Source: Alentia gelatinosa (lineage: Eukaryota > Annelida > Polychaeta > Phyllodocida > Polynoidae). Taken from it: a stretch of 64,000 bases of DNA. A program made the translations under genes and the position numbers. This document shows, one piece after another, positions 48,843-61,220 of the stretch. Below the pieces are notes generated by a model that worked only from the letters and a program-made list of their open reading frames with translations, was not told the DNA's origin and made no database searches. Location: contig OX465584.1 of assembly GCA_950022655.1 (NCBI GenBank), positions 58,810,335-58,874,334 of the forward strand, written 5' to 3'. How positions within the stretch are numbered: position 1 is the first letter of the stretch; every line of letters begins with the position of its first letter.

Positions 48843-49901
48843 GATCTGTCTGTAATTCAATCTCATTACATTTGTTGTTTCTTTTTCTCTAGCAGTAATA
48901 GTGCACGAACAAGTATATGCAGGATTTTGATGAAAATAGTATAGAAAATACACAAAAACGAGGAACGTTCCTAGATGGCTGACAGAAGTTCGCCTGACAA
49001 CCTGTGTCAACACAGACTGCTCTGACCGTGGTTTTTTTGTTGTTTATTTACTATGTCTCTCACAAATGGTGTGTTTTTCAGACATAGGACTTGAATACAA
49101 TGACACTTCGTCCGCTGTTACATCTAGATCAAGTAAAAAATACAGAGAAGGAAAAATATGATATAAAATTAATAGATGAGATGAAAAAAGTCTGAGTCAT
49201 TGCAACTGCAGATTTGCATACATTTTCTTACAGATAACTTGAGGTTAAATATCGCTTGAATTCCACCTGTGAGTGGCTGGGCACACCACAATCACATGAA
49301 CCACAGTTTTCCCATTTATATTTGAAGAACCTGAATATAATTTCGGATTTCTATGTAGAAATAGCTGAAATTTCGATTTCTGACATCGGATTTACCATTT
49401 GAAGATTTATAAAAAGCGTTAAAATGCAATAATTTCGGGTTACGGTTCAAGGTTCTATCACCATACAACGTCGGTAACAAGCGCACACCGGGACCTGTAA
49501 ATAGACTGAATTCTGGGATACCTCAATAGGGTCTATATCGCCAACAAGTATTAGTGTAATAGTCTGCTCACTCCTCACCACACGACTTGTTATAAAATGG
49601 CGTTTTTAATCAGGAGCATAATCCTTGTTGTTTTGGTGTAAAATATTGACCTCGTTCTATGAACTCGGAGATAGATTTCAGTAAGGCGCAATCCCTATAT
49701 TATACATGTACAAGAACAGTGTGTATTTGGTCCCTACTCTGTCTTAGCGGAAGCTGACGACTGTCACAACATGACAACTTCCTGGCAGGCTGCGCACGCA
49801 TGCCGGATGCTGAATGACACAGACTGAGACGCCAGGCCCAAACAGACTGAGTGGTTGTTATTATTGCCCTGCTTGTTGTCACTGATATTGTACAGACTAC
49901 T
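48843..49901. other. No gene seen
   Basis: AT-rich, no recognisable repeats or coding sequence. Confidence 0.45.
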
Positions 49902-50200
49902 GGGACCTGTTTCAGTAGTTTTGTGACATGTCTAGATGGCGTCTGTGGCACCATATGGACAGATTACAAGATTGCAGTCGATGACACACAGAGTTTCACT
50001 CACTTCTCGAAGGAATTAAGCAATGACACTTTAAAATGGGTAGGGGATACATATAGTCTATAATCGTTCCAAATATGAAGAAGATTGGCCTCTTCGGTCT
50101 TCAGATATTTGCTAGTCTTTTTCCGCTGTTGCTTGCACTGTTGGTGCCGCTGTTGATGTCTGTCTAGGCCTAATGTCACAAGACTACTGAAACAGGTCCC
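49902..50200. mobile_element. MITE, family A
   Basis: Ends gggacctgtttcagtagttt and actactgaaacaggtccc; full-length copy. Confidence 0.88.
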
Positions 50201-50394
50201 TGGTGCTGCTGAGGATTTTGTAATGAAACCTCCTGAGTTCTTCATATACTCTATTTTATATCATGAGCATATTATTTTCATTAGGCTGAGATTGCACTCT
50301 GTAATTCCCAAACATTAAAAGCAGACAATATCGAACGCCCTGTCTTAATTTGGCATACATTGAACTCACTCCCCTGTGCAGCCGTTTTAAAGCG

Positions 50395-50810
50395 GGGTGT
50401 CCACCAACCACGACAAGGCTACGACAATGGCTTCCCGACAAGGTCCATGACAGGCCTATGATTGGAAGGCTTCTCGTAGCCTTGTCATGGTTGGTGGACC
50501 CTAGTTCCCAACAAGAGTCTATGACAAGGCCACGCCAGGCTGTGACTGGAAGCTTGTTGGAGGCCTTCCGACAAGGTTATGACAAAATCGAACGTGTTCA
50601 ATTTTTCTCACGACTGGACCCTTGTAGTCGAGTGTCAAGGTGTGCCGGGAGAGTGTCTCAGAGGCCTACGATAGGAAACTTTGGTGGAGCGTGCACTTCC
50701 TGACAATGCTGTCGTAAAACTCACCTTCTTACGACAAGGTTACGACATGCGCTGAATGGAAATTTATTGTCAGTGGTTGTCGTAGCCTTGTCGTGGTTAG
50801 TGGACCCCTC
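50395..50810. mobile_element. MITE, family D
   Basis: Starts ggggtgtccaccaaccacga, ends ccttgtcgtggttagtggac plus cccc. Interior matches 47911-48330. Confidence 0.8.
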
Positions 50811-51174
50811 AGTGTAAACACAGGCATGCCATCTTGTTTGTTGACGCTGCTCCGTACTCTTTTTTTTTTTTTTTTTTTTTATTTCGTCATTGTGTTTGAT
50901 GAGGTTACATCGTTCTTCCGCACAAATGAGTGTTAACAGTAACACAACAGGAAACAGTCCGATAAGGAACAACTGGAAAGTATACAAATGTAGTTTTCGA
51001 TCGTAGTGACATTACCGGATCAAAATTGTTGTCCCTCTGTTAGTCTATACATTGGATGATAATAGTTCAAGATAGGCTTTGTAACCGGTAATTAGTTAGT
51101 TATCCTATCTGCCACAGATGAATTTAAGCCTCGTCGCAATATTATTCATAAATTATAACAACTGATAGCAGTGG

Positions 51175-51474
51175 TTGCCCCTGACTACAGGGGTGCTCTC
51201 TTACAATTTCTTAGCAGATTATGGCAATCAGCCAAGAAACTCGTTGAGAGATCAGCTTGAGGGGGAGGAAGTAACAGCAACAACACTTACAAGAAGCAGA
51301 TTAAAAAGCAATCTGAGATTAGCAAAACCTAGGACCGAAAGATTTCGGAAAAGCTTCGTCTATCGAGGACTGAGTATTTGGAATAGCCTAAGTAAAGAGG
51401 CGCAACTTACCACTTCTAAAAAGATATTTAAGTCGGAGGTCCTTGATATATTGCATCAAAAAGTACAATTCTAG
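51175..51474 (+). pseudogene. Non-LTR ORF2 C-terminal fragment
   Basis: About 99 codons with the post-RT pattern: LRLAKPRTERFRKSFVYRGL, then SIWNSLSKEAQ and KIFKSEVLDIL. Truncated before the RT; unlike the 46.7-kb fragment, so a separate family or lineage. Confidence 0.65.
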
Positions 51475-51506
51475 GAGTTCTAATATAATATACTCGAAGT
51501 TTAGAG

Positions 51507-51595
51507 GCTACGACAAGGTCTCCAATCGTAGACCTGTCGTCCACCTTGTCGGAAAGCCATTGTCATAGCCTTGTCGTGGTTTGTGGATGCCCCCC
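51507..51595. mobile_element. MITE family D end fragment
   Basis: ggctacgacaaggtctccaa ... gtcgtggtttgtggatgccc: the last 90 bp of a family D copy directly abutting a complete one. Confidence 0.7.
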
Positions 51596-51599
51596 TTTA

Positions 51600-52034
51600 G
51601 GGGGTGCGTCCACCAACCACGACAGGGCTGCGACAAACGCTGACAAGAAAGTTCCAATCGCAGCCTTGTCGCAGCCTTGTCGTGAGAAGGGGGGCTGTCG
51701 TGACCCCTTGTCGCAGCCTGTCGGGACGTCCACGCTCCACCTAAATATTCTATCGTAGACCTCTGCGACAACCTCCCGACACGCCACGACACGCCACGAC
51801 ACGGCTGCAAAATCGAACATGTTCGATTTTGTCGTAACCTTGTCGGAAGGCTCCCGACAGGCCCCCGACAAGCTTCATGTCGCAACCTATCTTGGCCTTG
51901 TCATAGCCTCTTGTCGGGAACTGTGGTCCACCAACCACGACAAGGCTACGACAAGGCTTCCAATCGTAGAGCTGTCGTGGACCCTGTCGGAAAGCCGTTG
52001 TCGCAGCCTTGTCGTGGTTGGTGGACGCACCCCC
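51600..52034. mobile_element. MITE, family D (435 bp)
   Basis: Ends gggggtgcgtccaccaacca and its exact inverse; flanked by ctttA/TAAgt. The cleanest copy. Confidence 0.85.
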
Positions 52035-52294
52035 TAAGTCATCTGTGAAATACCAGGGACACACTAAGCGAGTGAAGGCAGCGATCTCTGGAATCGCCAA
52101 CACAAATTAGCGTATATGTGAGATATTATTTCATAGGAATATCTCCTGTCTATAATTTAGCATCTTGGAAGCAATAATCAGGTGAACTATGAAATAATAG
52201 CTCACATATAGGCCATTTTGTGTTGGCGATCACGGAACTCGCTGCGTTTCTCGCTTGGTGTGTCTCCGGCACAAACGCTCAAGTACATTCTGAG

Positions 52295-52400
52295 GGTGAT
52301 AATTTTTGTGGTGGACATTGCCACCACCTGATGACTATTGGACTGACGATCTACAGTCGCCACACATTTAGTCATCTAATCTAAACATTGGGTTAGTTCG
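52295..52400. repeat. Satellite copy
   Basis: ccaccacctgatgactattg, acgatctacagtcgccacac and a tctaatctaaac block match the 76-bp unit. Confidence 0.75.
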
Positions 52401-52719
52401 GAGTAACCGGCGTTGGTGGGTGCCCGGTCTTAGAGTTCTTTCAAATATTAAACGCCCCCCCCCCCCCCCAGCCCCCAGGATTATTCACAGGGTATATTGT
52501 GACCACCATTATTTACCATCAGCTATTAAGAACAGAAGCAGGGCGAATATTTCATTAAAATATACCAAACTGGTAGGTTTCCTATATGTATTGCTATGTC
52601 TATAAATTCGTTGAGATGTCTTCAGAACTTAAAAGTTTTGTGTGTTAAGCTTATATCTTCGTGTTGCTTCATATTGTGTTTATTTTGGTCTCTAACCTTA
52701 ACAGATTAAGCCAAAACCA

Positions 52720-52900
52720 CACTTCTGTAGCACTGTGGGAGCAGCACAGCTGTGGATTCTGTGAAACAGACACAGGTCCGGCGCTGTTTGATGTGTTGTG
52801 CGTGTATTTATACACAGACAGTCAGAGCTCAGCAAGGTCCGAGCTGTTCCCTGCCAAGGTGTGTTAGAAACGGTGAGCTGCTCTGTGAACTGAACACAGT
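52720..52900. repeat. Dispersed repeat, copy 1
   Basis: gtgttgtgcgtgtatttata with cac following, then gtgagctgctctgtgaactg; copy 2 at 56690-56850. Confidence 0.65.
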
Positions 52901-53345
52901 GTATGACCTCAGAACGTAATGATTTGATGTGATATGCTTTTATTACCAACCGATTATGGAGTCTCCATAGGAAATGTATAGGACACCTGGAAACAGCTAC
53001 CCGGAGATTCTGGCATGTCAGAATCTCCTGCAGGAGATTCCGGAAAAATAGTCCTGTCCATAATGAGGTCAAATCATCATTTACTTCGAAACAAGTTTCT
53101 TGAATGTTCACTCAATGTTAATTATTTGGAAGTAATCATAGTAATCTAATTTACAATCAGAAATCATTGTCATAACACACTTTGCATGCTAAAAGTACAG
53201 GTTAATGCGAACTATATTATTGGTGTAAGTCTACACCGAATTACTGCCACACTTGACTTTGTTGTGATGTCTGGAACTAAATGTATTACAGAAACATTTT
53301 TGTTGCAATAGATTTTTTATTAATCTTGTAGGTGGGTAATAAATA
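52901..53345. other. No gene seen
   Basis: Nothing recognisable apart from a short gagattctgg/ccagattctc-like inverted pair near 53000-53040. Confidence 0.4.
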
Positions 53346-53487
53346 CAATAACGACTGGTTTTGTATACAAGTGCCCATAATCTTCTCGTAGTTGACAACA
53401 TAATATCCTCGCTAATAGCTCGGATATTACTATGCGTCAACTACTCGGAGATTATGGCCACTCGTACACAAAACCAGTCATTATTGT
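53346..53487. repeat. 142-bp palindrome
   Basis: Left arm caataacgactggttttgta, right arm ending caaaaccagtcattattg; centre near 53417. Confidence 0.85.
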
Positions 53488-53807
53488 GTATGTATCTTCG
53501 TGTGGTCTCACGTATTATCCACTAGCCTGATATAAACGTCCAGTAACATTAACATTAGGAACCATACTTAATAGGCTTGTGATTGCGGTAACTCATATTG
53601 AATGGGCAATGAATGGATATTTCCCGGCTAAGATAAAACCAGAAACATATTCGTGTTTGGTCTGAGTTCCCATTCGCCATCTCGTTTGGAGCGCTTCAGA
53701 ATATTCTCTCAACTATCGTCTGATCCATATCATCCTACCTGTGGCTGTATGAACTACGTATACTACCCGCTCCTACCGATGGCGTATTTATACCCGTACG
53801 CCACACT

Positions 53808-54022
53808 GTGACGTACGGAGTATGTGATCATGTGACTAGATGAAATATCGCTATTTTTAGGCATAATAATACAAAAACAGGTCTTCGTACGTCAAATACT
53901 TGGTAAAATTATTGATCACATACATCCCTCTGCCCACGGCATCGGGATGTATATGACCAATAATTTCACTGCGTATTTTTGACGTACGGAGACAGTAAGC
54001 CAGTTTCTGTATAGTACTCCAC
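53808..54022. repeat. Foldback repeat, copy 2
   Basis: Matches 43643-43835 across cgtacggagtatgtgatca, the palindromic centre and gacagtaagccagtttctgt, with a small inserted segment. Confidence 0.82.
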
Positions 54023-54181
54023 GCTACAAACTCGATGGGGAATGGAGACACAGACCATCTGTTTCTTTCTTAGTCTTTATTTAGGTCTGGAGCCATCCAT
54101 TAAAGTACATATATATGCACTGAGAGGTTGGGGGGGGGGTCAGAAACTTTGGAAATTTTGCAAATGCCCCTTCTCTGCACT

Positions 54182-54491
54182 AAGAGAAAACGTGGTTACT
54201 GAGCCTGAAGGGATGGCCGTTCGAGGTCTTTTGATGCCATAAATACGTATTTATGGCATCAAAAGGCCGAGAATGGCATCCCTACGGGCTCAGTCACTAC
54301 GTTTTCTTATTATTACATGCCTAAATCTCAAGAAAATCGGCATTTTATATAATTATTATATGTACATACATTCACTATTGGTACAGTGCGCCTGAATATT
54401 CACTACCGGCGCAGTGCGCCCGAACATTATTTATACTGTACCCCTAGTAGCGGGTAGTATTTCATAGACGTTCGGCCATAGGTATGTAATA
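54182..54491. mobile_element. Foldback element, relative of the gag-pol insertion
   Basis: Palindrome 54182-54309 centred on aaatacgtattt, then cttattattacatgcct, about 165 bp, and the inverse end cataggtatgtaataat. Same plan as 24447-25188; the palindrome arms themselves differ except at the ends. Confidence 0.75.
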
Positions 54492-54689
54492 ATATTGCTT
54501 ACAAGATTCAGAGGGTTGGTGAGGAGTCTTTCCCACTTTTTAGAAATTTCGTGTGCATACTTTATGAATGGCCCCTCTTTGACCCTACCAAATTAGGCAA
54601 AACCACACTTCAAAAGCACTGTCGACTTTGGAAAGCAGCCGACACATCTGTGCACTCTCTGAAACATTCTCGATGGAATAATATCAAGA

Positions 54690-54830
54690 GACGTCACGAG
54701 TTTGAGTCTGAGCTTATTTATGCCACGCATTTTGTTGGCTCCATAATTTCAAGAGTCGAAGACGAGTAACATTGTGGAGCCAACAAAATGCGTGGCATAA
54801 ATAAGCTCAAACTGAAACGAGTGGCGTCTA
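54690..54830. repeat. 141-bp palindrome
   Basis: Arms gagcttatttatgccacgca and its inverse tgcgtggcataaataagctc, with caacaaaat/attttgttg inside; centre near 54757. Confidence 0.88.
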
Positions 54831-55334
54831 GATTTTATCCTACCCCGTTTCCATATTTTTTCAGTGTCAGAAAGTAGTGGCATAAACAACACTTTATGCC
54901 ACTACCCGTGACATAAACAAATCCCATGTTAAGCCTATGGCGTTTTTTATAAGGGGTAGGGTAATGTATTGTAACTTACTAACAGTAGATTTACAAAAGG
55001 TGGATAAATCTGATATTCTAGAAAATAGAGCAAGAAATTTCCTGACATTCAAGCGAGAAGATATCGAATCTTTCGATTAATTTGTACCAGATAGTGGCCA
55101 TCAGATAGCTATCTATCAATTATGTATTTGCTTCACGACTTGCTTATTACAAGTAATGGTCAGTAGCTTATCACTTATCCGATATATCTAACATTGACCT
55201 TTTATTTTCTTCTTATAAATACATATAGTATGAAAGCATGTCTCATCTTTGTAACATCCATTTGTAAAGCCTAGAGACCTGAATTAGACTAGCTAGGTGT
55301 AGACCTTAAGAAGAAGGGAGTAAGAGCTCAAAAA
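54831..55334. other. No gene; fragments of foldback families
   Basis: cccatgttaagcctatggcg and a following ttttttataaggggtagg block match 56480-56525 and 63125-63170. Confidence 0.5.
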
Positions 55335-55530
55335 CAAATTTACTATATACCCATGCCGTATATACTGTAAATATGCACCGTTTCGGCATATGATGTAAAA
55401 ATACTGTACGGACCACCGGTCCGTACACTAAAATACGGACCACCTTGCCATACACGTTTATTAAAAAAATTGGTTGTGACGCCAAATGAAATTGATTTTT
55501 TTTTAATTTTGGGTATATAGTAAATATATA
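55335..55530. repeat. Foldback with atatagtaaat ends
   Basis: Ends aaatttactatatacccatg and the inverse tgggtatatagtaaatat; interior has tacggaccaccggtccgtac, a perfect palindrome. Confidence 0.7.
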
Positions 55531-55667
55531 ACGTCCAACCATGCTTGTACAAGTCACAGAACTCGATGATGATTTACCGTTTGTACGGAACTCGGCATAA
55601 ATGCCTCGGTCCGTACAAACCGTAAATTACCATCTCGTTCTGTGAATTGTACAGCATGGTCAGGACG
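55531..55667. repeat. 137-bp palindrome
   Basis: Arms ttaccgtttgtacgga and tccgtacaaaccgtaa; outer arms acgtccaaccatgc and gcatggtcaggacgt. Confidence 0.82.
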
Positions 55668-56260
55668 TTCTATATAAGTACTACTATGAGTCAAGAACTT
55701 ACCTGACTTCATAAGAAATCTAATGACAGGTTCATACAGCTAATATACAGTCAGCAGGAGGCATCTGGGTTCAGGGTAGGCTTGTAAGCTGCGTTAGGAT
55801 TGCGTCAGCACTGACCAGTCTCGTTACGGTCTGTTGAACATGCCAGGAGGGCCACTCATGTCACTAACAACTCAGGTGTCAGTGTCGTGTCAGACCGCCC
55901 TGCCCCCAGGTGGTTAGACTGGGAATTAGAGTGAGCGATAATGAGGGTTAACATGCCATTCACTACATGGCTGCCGTACGGTCAACATCAAGACAGGGAG
56001 GACCTGCTACAAAATGGTGGCTGTTTTAATGCAGTCTTTTTGGTACTAATTTCTTTATTTTTGTTTCTTCATTCAGTATAAAGACGTACAAATTCCCTCG
56101 ACATTGGGCACACTTCCATTGTATTGGTTCAAATTTCTACATCGGGTTAGTGTGTGATGTGAAGACGTCTATTTTCGTATTCGTAAAAAACTGTAGTCAG
56201 AAAAAAAGACAAACAGGTAAGTATAGACAAGACATACTATTGTAAAACTTGATGAGTTCC

Positions 56261-56358
56261 AATCTTGGCCACCGTATTCCACGACTGGAGTTTGGCATAG
56301 TGACCTCATGAGGCAAAGCCGAGTGAACCTCCAGGAGTGGCATGCAATGGCCAAGATT
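56261..56358. repeat. 98-bp palindrome
   Basis: aatcttggccaccgtattcc against the inverse at ccaggagtggcatgcaatgg-ccaagatt. The left arm recurs at 63188-63230. Confidence 0.7.
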
Positions 56359-56689
56359 AAAACAAATCAGGTTTTGATTTCAACCTACCCCGTCTCCTTG
56401 ATTTTGGAATATTACATGATAACAATTCTGTATGCCACTAGTGGGATATAAAACTCTGTATACCAGTCAGCGTGGCATACGGAAACTCAATGTTAAGCCT
56501 ATGGGATTTTATATTAGGGGTAGGATAAAGGACAGAACAGGCAATTTAGATGACTAATCTCTTCGCATAGAAACCAATATAATTGGCCATGATAGGGATG
56601 TATAAACTGGAAATTTACACATTATCATGACCTTACCTGGGAAGATCGTCTTCGGACGACATTTTGTGTCTGTTATTTTCTGACTAAAA

Positions 56690-56850
56690 GAAACAACATC
56701 AACAAAAAACCGGCACACGTTCAGCGACGTTTGCCGTGTTGTGCGTGTATTTATACACACACAGCTTTCCCTCAGGCAGGTTGGAGCTGCTCGTTGCCAA
56801 GGTGTGGCAGTAATGGTGAGCTGCTCTGTGAACTGAACCCGGGCGCTCTA
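56690..56850. repeat. Dispersed repeat, copy 2
   Basis: Matches 52720-52900. Confidence 0.65.
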
Positions 56851-58185
56851 TAGGTCGTGCAACCATATTGGGGACTAAAAACTAGTTATTTAGGACTTGA
56901 TATACACCATTTTTCATAACTTAGACTGTACAAAAGATACAGGTTCGCAAAAGGTACCATGTTAAAGCAGAGATGATGGGCTTTATTGTCATACATATCT
57001 TCAAGTTATTCTAATGATTTATCTGTTTTAATTTTTTTATGTATTTTCTCTGAAACCATGTTAAAAGTTAGGCAAAATGTTTGACTTCTAGAATATGAGT
57101 GAAGATTCCATAGAATTCCATATGGAAGCAAAATACGAACCCAGTTTAATTAAGTCGAGATTTTCTTTATGATCATTTTGATACCTTAACTTTTGTTGTA
57201 CTCACAGTAGAAATTAAAATGGACTGTTTTGTTATCAAAATAGAAATGTTGCAAAAAGCCCCTTTTTGTGATATCTGCCATATGTAAAAGCATTGTCATG
57301 GTAGGCAGAAAATGGAGAAGAAAGGCTTGCTTGGAAATGAATCAATATTATTATATTGTAATTTCAGAGAATGTTTTTCTTTTAGTTATCATTTACATCC
57401 GAATGCTTACTTAAACTAATTAGATATGCAGCACAAGTTAATCTATAAGATTTTTTAGTGAAACACTATTTGAATCCGGACCCCACCATAGTCCCTAACA
57501 TGCCTTCCTGACCTATAGTGATCCTCACACGTTTCTGACGGCTCTGATTCCTCGCGTTGGCTCGCAACGTGTTACTATTGGATATGAATAGCGTGTGGAC
57601 GACTCTCATATTCAGAACTGTGAGCAGTGCTTTCCTCTTTTTATCGTGTTGGATGACGGCTTGGCTAAAGGGCAAAATCCACCAGGCCGATTTCTCACCC
57701 GATCAATTGTTCCTGGGCCCTTAAGAGGAAGCTCAAGTATTGTAATTTATTTAATTCTGAGAAATTCTAGGGCATCCGATAATAATCGGCGATTGTCTGG
57801 CTACGGAATCGGCTACCGTCGGTCCAGTGGAACACCCCCTTTATTTGTACACCTTTTCTCATTTGATGGGTGTTTTTTTTCTCTTCTTTTTTATTTAGGC
57901 TGGACGTAACCAGTAGGCTCAAAAGTGCCTATTTCCACAGTTCTTCTGGGGCTCGTGTATACCTTATTCCCAGTATGTTCAAGGGCAAGGACCGTTTCTA
58001 TGTAATGCGGTATATTTTGCAACTGGGTGTACTGGTAGTCTTCCTTTCGTTTACATGATTTGGATCATTTTTTAAATGGTACAACTGTAGTGATGTTAAT
58101 TACAATGATAATGATGACTGCTTCATATATATTCTATTCTGTTCTATTATCAATCTCTAGTACTCCTCTTTCTGCATAGAGATCT
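56851..58185. other. No supported gene
   Basis: The frame 57595-57909 (104 aa) has no recognisable domain and no codon-level support. Otherwise AT-rich unique-looking sequence. Confidence 0.4.
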
Positions 58186-58421
58186 GGGAGCTGTTTCAAA
58201 AGTCGAGTGAGGTCTCGCCAGCGGCACGTCACATTTTGAAAGCGAGAGGCCGGCAACAGCGAGCGGCACCTCAAATCAAAGCGGCAGCAAAACTACTACC
58301 AATATCCCATAGAGAGCGGCACCTCCACCTCGACAGCGACGCCTCAAGTTCCATTGTTGGCCTCTCGCATTGGCGATGAGTACTCTCGTTTAGCACCCTC
58401 CCGACTTTTGAAACAGGTCCC
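58186..58421. mobile_element. MITE, family C (236 bp)
   Basis: Ends gggagctgtttcaaaagtcg and cgacttttgaaacaggtccc. Note that the last bases match family A/B ends (caggtccc) rather than cagctccc. Confidence 0.85.
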
Positions 58422-58781
58422 TGGTTTAGTGTGTACTATAGGCATAGCATTATGATTGTTGGTTTACACATGTGCTTACATGTACATGGCATTATCATAA
58501 TCATGGACACCGTCTATCAGGGGTATAATCAAAATGAACTAGAGTATCTATAAAACTCACCACCTGCACTGTATCTCATATCTAGGACACACCCAAAAAT
58601 AATGCAGCCCAGTACTTATAAATTCGCCATTTACCAAACTCTAGATGTAATGGATATCTACGGTATGGTATCATACTATGTACTGATGAACTGAACTCAC
58701 TGTGTGTATATATTGACAGATACACAATGCAAATGATTCTAGGATTGTACCATTTACGATTCTAAATAATATGTGAAACCA

Positions 58782-58916
58782 TAGTTATGGTGACAATACG
58801 GGGTAGATTCATGAGTTGTTTCAGAGAAATCCATTCTGAACGAGCCGGCACGGCGAGTTCAGAACGAATTTCTTCAAAACAACGAGTAAATCTACCCCGT
58901 ATTGGCACCATCACTA
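58782..58916. repeat. 135-bp palindrome
   Basis: Arms tagttatggtgacaatacgg and its inverse ccgtattggcaccatcacta; the interior arms match nearly throughout. Confidence 0.85.
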
Positions 58917-59981
58917 GAAGTCTGTTGTCGGCCTCTCGACCAATCAGATTGCGTTATTTCTTCAAAGCGTGCAATCTGTAGTTCAAAGCGTGTAATTTGT
59001 CACTCAAAGCGTGCAATATGTCACTATCCAAGGTAACCAGTACAACATTTCACAGCGTACAGTGCAATCTGTGTACAATTACTATACCCCCAGGAGCAGT
59101 ATGTATTTACTCTGACTTTGTGCATAGGTATATGATAATATAAGATTACAAACTTTGGATAGCTATATGTTACATTTACCATTTAATTTTTGCAACAAAT
59201 TGAAGAATTAAAAATTCTACAAAAAATTAATGAAAGTAAACGAGAGTATCTTTAAGAGTTATCCCTACTTACTTAAATTATATTTTTCTAGTTCATAAGA
59301 CAATATAACATATGACTAAGGGATTAAGGCGTTTTTCACATTACAAATCGAAGATCTGTCAACAGAATTTGGAAATAAACAAATAGAAAATACATGATAT
59401 AACTTAACTGCCAGTCCTCACTTCACCCATGCAGTTCTTTGTGTGGCCTCACATAGTGTTTACTTATATCTCTGCCCTTAATTGACTGAGTCAAATCCAG
59501 GCTCCCTTTTAGAAAGCAGGAGCTTATGTCCAAGGCATTTGTCTAAGGCATTGTCTTAAGCTTGTATTATCCCTGTAATTGGCAATTACGTTCCAATATT
59601 TCCTCTGACAAACCATCCCACGGGGAAAATCTTGTCAGCCATTGTCGTGATTATCTGTAAACAAGTACCTTTTTCCTATCATTTTACAGCAATTTGTCTT
59701 CCAGGAGAGGTTCTTTCAAAGGGTGGGGGATGTTTATTACCCTGAAAATATTATCCTTACAGGGAGTTGTAATGGAGTTGTTGAAAGAGAGTTCCCGTGT
59801 GGGATGTGTTTTGCCAGAAATTATTTTCAGGATATTCATTCACAGAATAATTTGTACTTTGATCAGAGAACTAGAATCCCTGGAAGCCCCACTCGCCGTG
59901 CAGTTCTGTGAACTAGTGGCACGCATGCACCGGTTCCTAGAGTGGAGCAAAACATCGCTTCTAACATGTCCGACTAGATCT
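58917..59981. other. No supported gene
   Basis: caaagcgtgcaat/ttcaaagcgtgtaat is repeated three times at 58963-59015. The frame 59694-60068 ends inside a MITE and has no recognised domain. Confidence 0.4.
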
Positions 59982-60298
59982 GGGACCTGTTTCACTAGTT
60001 TTGTGACATGTCTAGATCATAGATGGCGTCTAGATGGTGTGTCCAGTTGCATAAGAACGAGACATTAGACTTTGTTTTGTTCGTTCTTGCTTGCACTGTT
60101 GGTGCCGCTTTTCATGTCTGTCTAACACTTTTGTCATGAAACTAGTGAAACAGGTCCATGACGTGTAGATTTGTCTAATTCTTATGTTTGGGGTCTGTCT
60201 TTACCTGAGGGCAGCTACTTGTGTTGTCACGAAACTAGACAACCCCAATGTCTGTATGGTGTCACAGATATGTCACGAACCTAGTGAAACAGGTACCT
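59982..60298. mobile_element. MITE, family B, inverse orientation
   Basis: Right unit (59982-60157) then left unit (60158-60298), the reverse complement of the order at 45079-45368. Confidence 0.82.
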
Positions 60299-60899
60299 GT
60301 TAATAATGTACCCTGGTACCCGGGGTATCTGCTAGTTGTCCTGGCGGCCAAATTTTACATGTGTCGAATGGGTAACCGGATGTCCACCTCCCCTTTATCT
60401 TGAAAACAAGTTCGTCTCATAGGCACAACGTTGAACGGCCGTGAGTAGGCTTTCCAGTTCTGGTTCTTTGCTTTGTTGGAGCTGACATGAGACAGAATTA
60501 TGTTCTTACTAGAGCATTGTTAGGAATACATTTCCTACAGGTTAGAGTGGTCACATGTAGACTCCCAGCGTGCTTCCAGAAAGCTATCCCTTCGCTATCT
60601 GCGTGCTATTCACTGTGGTCGTGGGAGAGGAGCAGGGTGCCAGTGTCTCAGGGTTTTAGAGGCATGCTCAGCTGACCATGACCAATCACTTGAGACCAAA
60701 ATACCTGAATGACCTACTGATGCTTCATATGTTTGGATCCTAACCTCAGGCAGTTGCAGAAATGGCAAGTTGACTCGATGCAAGTGGGTTACAGAAAGCA
60801 ATCCATAGAGTGAATGTAACCCAAACCTTTTGATTGTTATTCATTTATAATGGCATGCTCATTCATCAATGATGAATATTAGATTTGCTCCTAGTGTAT
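60299..60899. other. No gene seen
   Basis: No recognised coding or repeat structure. Confidence 0.4.
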
Positions 60900-60919
60900 T
60901 ATATGATTTGCCAGAAGCA

Positions 60920-61140
60920 TTTGTCCATAAACAGAGTTGTCGCAAGGCTGATTGTTATTGTAAAGAACATTGTATCCTTCAATAGAGACTAATTGTTCTT
61001 TCATAGTATATCTATTGCGGAGAGAATTTGTCCTTCGATGGAGATGTTGGAAGACTAATTCTTCCCATGCAGGATGTTTATTACCAGAAGAATTTGTCCT
61101 CCGCTGGAAATATTCTGAGACTAATTGTTGATGTCTCCTA
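60920..61140 (-). repeat. 66-bp tandem repeat, three degenerate copies, open on the minus strand
   Basis: On the minus strand the unit encodes 22 residues with an (E/Q)(E/Q)LVS/F ... RRTNS pattern (QQLVSEYFQRRTNSSGNK, EELVFQHLHRRTNSLRNR, EQLVSIEGYNVLYNN). A frame-length unit could reflect coding, but no gene context is seen. Confidence 0.5.
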
Positions 61141-61220
61141 TGATGGAGCGTGGTAGGTGGGAGACATCGCATCAATTCTTATGAGCAGTGTGGCCGGAAA
61201 TTGGTTCACCTTTCAGACGA

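Noticed and set aside
57595..57909. 104-aa ORF as a host gene
   Set aside because: No recognisable domain, no promoter or splice support, and typical of chance ORFs at this length.
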